Source: Catenibacillus scindens
Lineage (GTDB): Bacteria; Bacillota; Clostridia; Lachnospirales; Lachnospiraceae
Reading direction: 5' to 3'
DNA: 64,000 nucleotides
NCBI RefSeq assembly: GCF_014202115.1
Contig: NZ_JACHFW010000013.1
Span: 41,726 to 105,725 of the forward strand
A model generated the notes under the pieces. That model was not told the origin of the DNA, searched no databases, and saw only the letters and a program-made list of their open reading frames with translations. Position numbers and translations under genes: made by a program. Positions 7,797 to 14,736 of this stretch are shown piece by piece (within the stretch, counting starts at the first letter, position 1; every line of letters starts with the position of its first letter).

Positions 7797-9218
7797 ATGG
7801 AACGGTGCGATTTCAGTTCGATCATTACCACGTTTCGCAAATATATCAGCGATGACCGGGGGATGAATCAGATAGATTTACTATATGAATTATTTAAAAG
7901 TTTTCTGGCGGAAGAATCCTCTCAGGACTTTGATTTTGATAACGGTCTGGTCTGCCGTTGGTATAACGGTCAGGCTCGGATCAGTCCCCGTATTTCAAAA
8001 TATTACATGTATGAGAAAAATCGAGAACGGTTAATTTTTGATATAGAAAAAAATATTTTGCCATTGATGTACGATAGTGCAATGGCTGTACAGGAAGTTT
8101 ATCAGATATTGATACAGGACAGCACGATTTCAGATAAGGTTAAAGAGCAGCTTTCTCGGCGGTATCTCTGCAGCTCTACCTCAGATGAAGCCTTATTCCT
8201 TGCCTCTGCTCTTTGCTTTGGCATGGAACGCACTTTTGTGAAGAGAAACAGTGATACAAAGAAACTGCTTTCTGCCGGAAATCTTTCTCCAGTTATAAAA
8301 GATTTTGTATTTGATGGAGATGTTCCAAAAGTCTGCCCTCATTTCTGCGGAAGAGAAACAGAACTTTGCACCCTCCATGATTTAATAGAAAACAACAAAA
8401 AAGTCTTCCTGCAGGGCATTGCTGGTATCGGAAAAAGCGAGGTTGCAAAGGCTTATGCCCAAACATACAGGAAGGAATACACGAACATCCTGTATCTTAC
8501 TTACAGCGGCGATCTGAGGCAGGATATCATCAATCTGGATTTTGCAGATGATCTACCAGAAGATTCTGAGGAGGATCGTTTTCGCAAACATAATCGTTTT
8601 CTTCGGACATTGAAAGATGATACTCTGCTGATCATAGATAATTTCAACACCACCGCCACCAAAGACAGCTTTCTATCTGTAGTATTAAAATATCGTTGCC
8701 GTATTATTTTCACAACCCGCAGCCGGTTTGATAATTATACTTCCATGGATCTTGAAGAAATCTCCAATCCGGAAGCCTTGTTATCGCTGATGAGATGCTT
8801 TTACTCAGATGCAGGAAAATATTCTTCTGTTTTGAAACAGATCATTCAAGCCGTACACAGCCATACGCTGGCGGTAGAATTGTCCGCACGTCTGCTGGAA
8901 ACCGGAATTTTAGAGCCTCAAAATTTATTGATCAGACTTCAAGTGGAAAAATCAGCTTTGAATGCCACAGATACAATCGACATCATCAAAGATGGACAAA
9001 GTCGCAAAGCTACTTACTACGACCACATTCATACTCTGTTTTCCTTATATCAGCTTTCTCCGGCGGAACAGGATATTATGAGGGGATTTTCCTTTGCCCC
9101 GGCAGGCGGGATCAGCGGCAGGCTATATGCACACTGGCTAAAGCTGTCTGACCATCGCAAAACGATTGGAACAGCTCCGGGGCACAATGATCATGATCCG
9201 CTATTATCTGTTCCATAA
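7797..9218 (+). CDS. STAND-type NTPase (NB-ARC-like), probably C-terminally truncated
   Basis: 473-aa soluble protein. Residues 1-150 form an uncharacterised N-terminal region. Then comes an NB-ARC/AAA-like NTPase: Walker A GIAGIGKSE near residue 206, Walker B DTLLIIDNF near 275, sensor-like IIFTTRSRF near 305, and HSHTLAVELSARLLETG in the position of the GLPLA motif. STAND ATPases usually continue into WD40, TPR or other sensor repeats. Here the frame leaves recognisable sequence after about residue 440 (SGRLYAHWLKLSD) and stops 30 codons later, where another frame opens. A strong ribosome-binding site (AGGAGG) precedes the ATG. Such proteins are often signal or defence switches; a role here is inference. 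Confidence 0.7.
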   Translation: MERCDFSSIITTFRKYISDDRGMNQIDLLYELFKSFLAEESSQDFDFDNGLVCRWYNGQARISPRISKYYMYEKNRERLIFDIEKNILPLMYDSAMAVQEVYQILIQDSTISDKVKEQLSRRYLCSSTSDEALFLASALCFGMERTFVKRNSDTKKLLSAGNLSPVIKDFVFDGDVPKVCPHFCGRETELCTLHDLIENNKKVFLQGIAGIGKSEVAKAYAQTYRKEYTNILYLTYSGDLRQDIINLDFADDLPEDSEEDRFRKHNRFLRTLKDDTLLIIDNFNTTATKDSFLSVVLKYRCRIIFTTRSRFDNYTSMDLEEISNPEALLSLMRCFYSDAGKYSSVLKQIIQAVHSHTLAVELSARLLETGILEPQNLLIRLQVEKSALNATDTIDIIKDGQSRKATYYDHIHTLFSLYQLSPAEQDIMRGFSFAPAGGISGRLYAHWLKLSDHRKTIGTAPGHNDHDPLLSVP

Positions 9219-9761
9219 CCGTATGCAGGCATCCTCCGCCAGAGAATGGATTTCTATGATCACACCGGTTTTGAAGACATACAAAGCTATCACAAAGGCG
9301 ATCCGGACAAAGCAGTCAGAAAAGGAATCTCTTCAGTCACAGAAAAAGAAACTCAGCTTTTTGCAACCGGTTCAGTACTATCAGATCAGCCAGAAGATCA
9401 CGACTCTTACTGAGGATATTGAAGAATTGCTGTCGCAGAAAGAACGGCTTATCTGTAATAATTACTTTCACAATGAATCCGAGATAAAGACGAGTGAAAT
9501 CACTCTTAAAAATTCGATGCAAGAGTTGATGAAAGAGATACTGTCAGGGATCAGATTTATCAGAAGTTATACGCCACGATGGGACAGAGATTCGATGCCT
9601 CCCTGTTTCATGAATCTGTCAGTGATATAGATCACCTGCTTGGTGAAGATCTGGAAACTTTCCGTGAACAGGCTTATCAAAAGCGTGCTTTATGGAAAAT
9701 GGAACGCAGAAAAAAACAGCCTGTCCAACTGAAGAAAAAAGTGCATGATCATGAACGGTAA
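9142..9761 (+). pseudogene. Decayed coiled-coil gene, possibly the tail of a mobilisation protein
   Basis: Open frame 9142-9630 encodes Lys/Glu/Gln-rich coiled-coil sequence (KKKLSFLQPVQYYQISQKIT, TLTEDIEELLSQKERLI). Near 9530-9545 the sensible reading moves to another frame that continues RDTVRDQIYQKLYATMGQRF and FHESVSDIDHLLGEDLETF to the stop at 9759-9761. One indel would reunite them. No good start codon or ribosome-binding site is present, and the 5' end overlaps the STAND gene. The composition resembles C-terminal regions of relaxases of mobilisable elements, but I cannot confirm the family. It could equally be the missing end of the STAND protein. Confidence 0.45.
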
Positions 9762-9788
9762 CAGGCGGCACTAAGTACCGCCTGTTAC
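9758..9788. terminator. Hairpin between the decayed gene and bglA
   Basis: Perfect 11-bp stem GTAACAGGCGG/CCGCCTGTTAC with a 9-nt loop. Only short T-rich sequence follows (TCTATC), so termination strength is uncertain. It lies between convergent genes. Confidence 0.6.
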
Positions 9789-9867
9789 TCTATCACATGA
9801 TTAATTAGACTCTTATCGAGGGCTTACACCTGTCTAGCAGCCCTGTCAGGAATAAAGCTTCTGTTCT

Positions 9868-11328
9868 CTACTCCTCTTCAAAGATCTCTTTCCCGTTTGT
9901 CTCAATGACTTTTTTGTACCAGTAGAAGCTGTCCTTTTTGAAGCGGTTCAGTGTGCCACCCTCCTCTTCTTCCCGGTCCACATAAACGAAACCATATCGC
10001 TTCTGATATCCATTCAGCCAGCTCAAAAGGTCAGTGAAGGACCAGGTACAGTAGGCCAGTACCTGGCAGCCCTCCTCCACAGCTTCTCCCAGCGCCTTGA
10101 TATGCTCTTTCAGGTAGCAGATCCTGTACTCGTCATGTATCTGATCGTCCTCAGTCTTCTTGTCAAATGCTCCCAGTCCGTTCTCAGAGATGACTATGGG
10201 CAGCGCATAGCGGCTCGTAATCTCTCTGCAGCAGAACTGAAGTCCCGAAGGATCGATACTCCAGTCCCAGTCTGTGGTCATCAGATACGGATTGGCCGGA
10301 TTTTTGTAAATCCCTGGCATCCCCAGCTCCTGGGCAGAGCCCTTAACACCGGTCGTGTTCATAGTCCCGTAGGGAGTGGCCCCGTCCATGGGATTGTACT
10401 CGCACACACAGCTCTGGTAATAGTTCACGCCCATAAACGTGATTTGTGATGCCGCCTGTCTGAGAATCTCCTTGTCTCCATCAGCCATGTCCGGCGCAAT
10501 CCCCTTTTTCTTCAAATATGTCATCGCCGCAACAGGATAACGCCCGTATGCATATACATCCATCCACCAGTAGTTTTTCAGGTCATCGTAGTTGGCTTTT
10601 GCCATAGCGTTGATAGGCTTGCAGTCCAGGGCATAGGAGGGGGTGTAGGCAAAGCTCGCCCCTATCTGTCCCTTTCCTCCCATCTGCCGGTAGGCCAACA
10701 CCGCCTTTGCATGAGCCATAAACGCATGATGATTGACCTGGTAGAACATTTTCTGGTCATCAAATTTACCCGGCGGATGCTGGGCTGTCAGCCATCCCAG
10801 CGAAGTAAATATATTCTGCTCGTTCAGAGTGATCCAGTACTTCACCTTGCCGTCAAACCTAGAAAACAGCGTTTTTGCATAATGTACATAATCATCGATG
10901 ATGCGGGGGCTCTCCCACCCCTGATACTCATCGACAAGGGCCTGGGGCAGATCCCAGTGGTAAATAGTCACCATGGGCTCTATGTTGTATTTCAGGCACT
11001 CGTCAATGATATCCTGGTAAAAAGCTATTCCCTCCTCGTTGACCTCCCCGGTCCCCTCAGGGAAGATCCTGGCCCAGGAGACAGAGAAGCGGTATGTATT
11101 CAGTCCCATCTCCGCCATCAGTGCGATATCTTCTTTGTACCTGTGATAGTGATCCACTGCCACATCCCCTGTAGTAGCTTTGTAAGTCTTGCCCGGGATG
11201 CGCACAAACGCATCCCAGTTCGTCATCCCTTTTCCGCCTTCCTTCCATCCGCCTTCAATCTGATAGGCGGCAGAAGCACTTCCCCAGAGAAATCCCTCCG
11301 GAAATCCTGCTGCTCTCATCTGTTCCAT
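9868..11328 (-). CDS. bglA: 6-phospho-beta-glucosidase (GH1)
   Basis: Cytoplasmic hydrolase that splits phosphorylated aryl- or cello-type beta-glucosides delivered by the PTS permease. 486 aa, normal for GH1. Seen: N-terminal FPEGFLWGSASAAYQIEGG, YRFSVSWARIFPEG, acid/base Glu in TLNEQN near residue 168 (family consensus NEP; here Q follows E) and nucleophile Glu in VISENGLG near 382. The end WSFTDLLSWLNGYQKRYGFV matches phospho-glucosidases. It lies 24 bp downstream of bglP in the licT-bglP-bglA operon and inside the sigK element. Confidence 0.93.
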   Translation of the reverse strand: MEQMRAAGFPEGFLWGSASAAYQIEGGWKEGGKGMTNWDAFVRIPGKTYKATTGDVAVDHYHRYKEDIALMAEMGLNTYRFSVSWARIFPEGTGEVNEEGIAFYQDIIDECLKYNIEPMVTIYHWDLPQALVDEYQGWESPRIIDDYVHYAKTLFSRFDGKVKYWITLNEQNIFTSLGWLTAQHPPGKFDDQKMFYQVNHHAFMAHAKAVLAYRQMGGKGQIGASFAYTPSYALDCKPINAMAKANYDDLKNYWWMDVYAYGRYPVAAMTYLKKKGIAPDMADGDKEILRQAASQITFMGVNYYQSCVCEYNPMDGATPYGTMNTTGVKGSAQELGMPGIYKNPANPYLMTTDWDWSIDPSGLQFCCREITSRYALPIVISENGLGAFDKKTEDDQIHDEYRICYLKEHIKALGEAVEEGCQVLAYCTWSFTDLLSWLNGYQKRYGFVYVDREEEEGGTLNRFKKDSFYWYKKVIETNGKEIFEEE

Positions 11329-11352
11329 GTCTCTTCCTCCTTTTATTTTCGA

Positions 11353-13248
11353 TTAACGTACTATCAGTATCTCATCCAGTTCCTTCACCGGTCCGGAGGA
11401 GGTGGCAGAGACATCCGCAAATGCATCCGTGTTGGATACGATAACCGGAGTCGTGATGTCATATCCCGCCTTCAGGATCTCATCCTTGTCAAACTCCAGG
11501 ATAACTTCTCCCTTCTTGACTGTATCTCCGGAAGCCTTTTTCGGATAGAAATATTTTCCTTCCAGATTTACCGTGTCCATACCTACATGTATCAGCAATT
11601 CCACACCATCATTGCTGGTCATTCCGACTGCATGACCGGTCTCAAACATCATATCTATTTTTCCGTCAAAGGGGGCTACCACTTCTCCCTTCTCCGGAAT
11701 GACAGCGGCGCCTTTTCCCAGGATTCCCTGTGAAAATGTAGCGTCCTTCACCTGATCCAGCGGGATGCACTCTCCCTGGATAGGGCTCGAAATACGGATT
11801 TCTCTTCCCTCCGGAAGGGGAGCGGCTGCAGGCTTGGCTTCTTCTGCCAGAATATCCTCATCGTCCTCGTCCACAATGTCTTCAAAACCGATCAGCATAG
11901 TGGCGATAAATGCCACAATGATTGTTATGACAATGGTAAGGGCTGCTATCAGAAGGCTGGCCGCTCTGTCCTCCTCCACATACTGAACAATCGTCACGAT
12001 TGCCGGTGTTGCGATACCAAAGCATTTCATCTGAAAAAATCCACCGAAGAGTCCACCTGCGACAGCTCCGATGCAGGCTCCCAGCATTGGCCTTTTCAGT
12101 CTCAGTGTCACACCGTAGAGAGCGGGCTCTGTAATACCTGCCACAAGTGCGGAGAATGCGGAAGAGCCTGCCACCTGTTTAAAATCTTTATTTTTGCTCT
12201 TTACGGATACGGCAAGAGAAGCAGCACCCTGCGCCATGTTAGAGCAGAGCTCACCGATACAGATAAAGTTCTCATACCCGGTTGTGGCAATCATACCAAG
12301 CTTTATCGGGGTAAATGCATGGTGCATGCCAGCCATGACAACAAACGGATAAATACCGGCCACCAGTCCGATAGCGATAAAACCGAGCTGGTCATGGATA
12401 AAGTATACGACATCTGACAGGACATTGCCGAGGATTGCCCCCAGAGGTCCCAGTACGATCAGGGCAATCGGTGCCTCGATCAGCACCACCAGCATGGGGC
12501 GCAGGAAGTTCTTGGTCACCACGGGCGTAATCTTATCTGCCAACTTCTCCACATACTTTAGGGACCATACTGCCAGGATGATCGGGATGACCGAGTAGGA
12601 ATAGGAAGCATAGGTAACCGGAATAAAGCCGAGGAATTTTACCACCTCCCCTGCCTCATTTGCATTACTCATCAGAGAAATAAAATTGGGATGGAGCATG
12701 ATAAGCGCAATGCTCGCCGCATAGTACATATTTGTCCCGAATTTCTTTGATGCAGAAATGGCAATCAAAACAGGCATAAAGAAAAATGCTCCGTCTCCTA
12801 TAACACTTAACAGGTTATAGGTATTCCCTTCTGTATCAAGCACACCTATCATGGGCAGCAGCGTCAGAAGCACCTTGATCATAGCTGCGCCGATGATTGC
12901 TGGAATAACCGGCGCCATAATGCCGGAAATCGTGTCCATCAGCATAGAGACGATTCCCTTCTTTTCCTGCTTCTGGGGTGCCTTCTTCGGAGCCTCGTTT
13001 GAGAAGTTGCCAAGCTTATTCAACTCTGCAAAGACATTGGCCACGTCATTTCCTATGATGATCTGGTACTGTCCTGCCTTCTTCATCACTCCCATAACGC
13101 CTTTTGTCTTTTTCACTGCCTCGTCGTCCACAATGGACTCGTCTTTCAGCGTGAATCTTAGCCTGGTCATACAGTGTACAAGGCTGATCACATTTTCTTT
13201 TCCCCCTACACGCTGCAGGATTTTCTTTGCAACACTTGCGTAATCCAT
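11353..13248 (-). CDS. bglP: PTS beta-glucoside transporter, EIIBCA fusion
   Basis: Membrane permease that imports and phosphorylates beta-glucosides using phosphoenolpyruvate via HPr. 631 aa. Order: EIIB with phospho-accepting Cys26 (SLVHCMTRLRF), EIIC membrane domain about 105-460 with a run of hydrophobic helices and the sugar-binding GITEPALYG, then EIIA of the glucose type about 490-615 with active-site His near 553 (LLIHVGMDTV). Ribosome-binding site GAGGTG. Transcription from licT must pass the terminator at 13299-13362, which overlaps a LicT target hairpin. The EIIB domain would also phosphorylate and silence LicT when no sugar is present (family knowledge). Confidence 0.95.
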   Translation of the reverse strand: MDYASVAKKILQRVGGKENVISLVHCMTRLRFTLKDESIVDDEAVKKTKGVMGVMKKAGQYQIIIGNDVANVFAELNKLGNFSNEAPKKAPQKQEKKGIVSMLMDTISGIMAPVIPAIIGAAMIKVLLTLLPMIGVLDTEGNTYNLLSVIGDGAFFFMPVLIAISASKKFGTNMYYAASIALIMLHPNFISLMSNANEAGEVVKFLGFIPVTYASYSYSVIPIILAVWSLKYVEKLADKITPVVTKNFLRPMLVVLIEAPIALIVLGPLGAILGNVLSDVVYFIHDQLGFIAIGLVAGIYPFVVMAGMHHAFTPIKLGMIATTGYENFICIGELCSNMAQGAASLAVSVKSKNKDFKQVAGSSAFSALVAGITEPALYGVTLRLKRPMLGACIGAVAGGLFGGFFQMKCFGIATPAIVTIVQYVEEDRAASLLIAALTIVITIIVAFIATMLIGFEDIVDEDDEDILAEEAKPAAAPLPEGREIRISSPIQGECIPLDQVKDATFSQGILGKGAAVIPEKGEVVAPFDGKIDMMFETGHAVGMTSNDGVELLIHVGMDTVNLEGKYFYPKKASGDTVKKGEVILEFDKDEILKAGYDITTPVIVSNTDAFADVSATSSGPVKELDEILIVR

Positions 13249-13298
13249 ATCTTCACCTCATTAGAATAATTAATATATGTATCCCGGAAGTATCCGGA

Positions 13299-13362
13299 AA
13301 AAGAAAGACCTAGCCTTAAAGAGCACATTTTCCCGGGAAATGTGCCCTTCAGGGCCAGGTCT
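13299..13362 (-). terminator. LicT-controlled terminator between licT and bglP
   Basis: On the minus strand a long imperfect stem starts AAGACCTGGCC and closes with GGCTAGGTCTT, inner stem GCACATTT/AAATGTGC around CCCGGG, followed by TCTTTTT. Its 5' arm is shared with the antiterminator hairpin. Confidence 0.85.
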
Positions 13363-13387
13363 TGCTTAACTGAATAATAACAAACCT
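13357..13387 (-). promoter_or_regulatory. RAT antiterminator site before bglP
   Basis: Minus-strand sequence starts AGGTTTGTTATT and ends AAGCAAGACCT. This matches the ribonucleic antiterminator consensus (GG.TTGTTA...GGCAAGACCT) bound by LicT/BglG proteins and overlaps the terminator stem, so the two folds exclude each other. Confidence 0.8.
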
Positions 13388-13392
13388 GCGAA

Positions 13393-14232
13393 CTAGCGGT
13401 GCTGTTCGTCCAGTATTCTCTTTATATGAATCAGCAGATACAGCTCCTCATCTATGCTGATCCGGTATCCGTACTGCTTTTCAATGAATCGGGCCACCTT
13501 TTCCACCCCCGTATAGGCATGCCCGTTTTGTGCCACCATTGCCTGGTATATCTCCTCCATGCTATCTTGATAAACCTCACCGTCCAGGGCTCTGGCTGAG
13601 AAGAATTTTAAATGTGTCAGAAACCTCTGATAGGACACAGAATCCTCGTCAAATTCAATCCTGAAATGTATTTTTACAATCTTGATAATGGCATTAATTA
13701 GCTCTGTCATCTTCTGCACATCTGAAACCTCGCTGCTCTCAAGCTCTGAGGATATAATGTGCATGGCGATAAATCCCGCCTCGTCTTCTCCCAGATCAAT
13801 ATCTGTCATCTTCCGTATCCACTCAATGGCCTCCTTGGCCACCCTGTATTCCTGTGGATAAAATTTTCGAATTTCGTGTCGCATCAGATTCTTAAGGCTA
13901 ATTCCGCTCTGGTATCTCTCCACAGCGGAATTGATGTGATCTGTCAATGTCACATAGAGGGTATCTCTCACCTTCAGTCCTGCTTCTCTAGAAGCATTGA
14001 CTACCTTGCCGGCAATCTCCAGATATTTCTCCGAGATTTCTCTCACCACCTGCTGGAGCCTGTAATTATCCTCCGCACTCTTCAGACAATAAATCTTCTC
14101 CACGCGGGACTTGTCCAGCTCTTCGCCCTTTTTCTTTTTAAAACCAATCCCGACGCCGGTAATGATAATTTCCCGGCCGCACGGATCCAACGATACAACT
14201 GCATTTGTATTCAGAACTCTGATGATCTTCAC
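13393..14232 (-). CDS. licT: BglG-family transcriptional antiterminator LicT
   Basis: RNA-binding regulator of the beta-glucoside operon. From the GTG at 14232 (AGG upstream) the protein is 279 aa, the normal LicT length. Residues 1-55 form the co-antiterminator RNA-binding domain (VKIIRVLNTNAVVSLD, GVGIGFKKKKGEELD). Two PRD domains follow, about 65-170 and 171-279, with conserved phospho-acceptor His residues (VTLTDHINSAVERYQSG; MHIISSELES; HLKFFSARALDG). The frame remains open to 14340, but that longer start would translate across the leader terminator at 14276-14325, so I reject it. The gene appears to control its own leader as well as bglPA. Confidence 0.92.
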   Translation of the reverse strand: MKIIRVLNTNAVVSLDPCGREIIITGVGIGFKKKKGEELDKSRVEKIYCLKSAEDNYRLQQVVREISEKYLEIAGKVVNASREAGLKVRDTLYVTLTDHINSAVERYQSGISLKNLMRHEIRKFYPQEYRVAKEAIEWIRKMTDIDLGEDEAGFIAMHIISSELESSEVSDVQKMTELINAIIKIVKIHFRIEFDEDSVSYQRFLTHLKFFSARALDGEVYQDSMEEIYQAMVAQNGHAYTGVEKVARFIEKQYGYRISIDEELYLLIHIKRILDEQHR

Positions 14233-14275
14233 CTGTTCCTGCCCCCTCCAGCAAGCATCCAAAACGGCTTTACTA

Positions 14276-14325
14276 TAAAAAAAACTGCCCATAATACTAT
14301 TATCCCAATCAGTATTATAAACAGT
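14276..14325 (-). terminator. Leader terminator upstream of licT
   Basis: Minus-strand 15-bp stem ACTGTTTATAATACT/AGTATTATGGGCAGT (including G-U pairs) followed by TTTTTTTT. It ends transcription before licT unless the RAT hairpin forms. Confidence 0.88.
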
Positions 14326-14353
14326 CTTGCTTACCATCACGTAATAACAAACT
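14322..14353 (-). promoter_or_regulatory. RAT antiterminator site before licT
   Basis: Minus-strand AGTTTGTTATTACG...GGTAAGCAAGACTG resembles the RAT consensus and its end overlaps the first bases of the leader terminator stem. It indicates positive autoregulation of licT. Confidence 0.75.
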
Positions 14354-14367
14354 TAATTTATGTGTAT

Positions 14368-14396
14368 ATATTAACAGTTCTCAGTTCATTTGTCCA
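14368..14396 (-). promoter_or_regulatory. Putative promoter of the licT-bglPA operon
   Basis: Minus-strand TGGACA (14391-14396), 17-bp spacer, TAATAT (14368-14373). It lies just upstream of the RAT site, as expected for a leader-controlled operon. Confidence 0.55.
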
Positions 14397-14647
14397 TAGC
14401 TATATTTATTTTCATCATATATCATAATTCCCTTCTTTGATTTTTATGCAATATTCCCAAAATCATTTTCTCCGCTTCAGACAACATGTGGCACTATACC
14501 GCTCATCTCAATTCCACAAAATGTATGGATATTCACCACGTCAGTATAGAAATTCGCCCAAGAACACGGACGAAATTTGTTGATGAAAGAGCCTTTTTGA
14601 CCTATGTTAATTTCACCTTTTGAAAGTTGTCCATACTTTGCTTTTAT

Positions 14648-14659
14648 ACGCATATGCGT
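14648..14659. promoter_or_regulatory. Perfect 12-bp palindrome upstream of the recombinase
   Basis: ACGCATATGCGT reads identically on both strands and lies 12 bp before the -35 box of the putative recombinase promoter. It is a candidate operator. The stretch 14397-14647 between it and the licT promoter holds nothing else I can recognise. Confidence 0.4.
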
Positions 14660-14670
14660 CTATATTACCG

Positions 14671-14699
14671 TTTACTCATTTGATACTATATGATATAAT
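14671..14699 (+). promoter_or_regulatory. Putative sigma-A-like promoter of the recombinase
   Basis: TTTACT (14671-14676), exactly 17 bp, TATAAT (14694-14699). No clear sigma-E box (CATA....) at comparable quality is visible, although the AT-rich CATATATCATATAATG stretch could hide one. Confidence 0.5.
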
Positions 14700-14736
14700 A
14701 GCTTATGTCATATATCATATAATGAGGAGAAACGCA

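Noticed and set aside
10711..11733. Long plus-strand frame opposite bglA and bglP
   Set aside because: It is antisense to two well-conserved genes and its translation has no domain character.
14232..14340. N-terminal extension of LicT to the ATG at 14340
   Set aside because: It would translate through the leader terminator and RAT site, and LicT proteins begin at the VKIIRVLNTNA motif.
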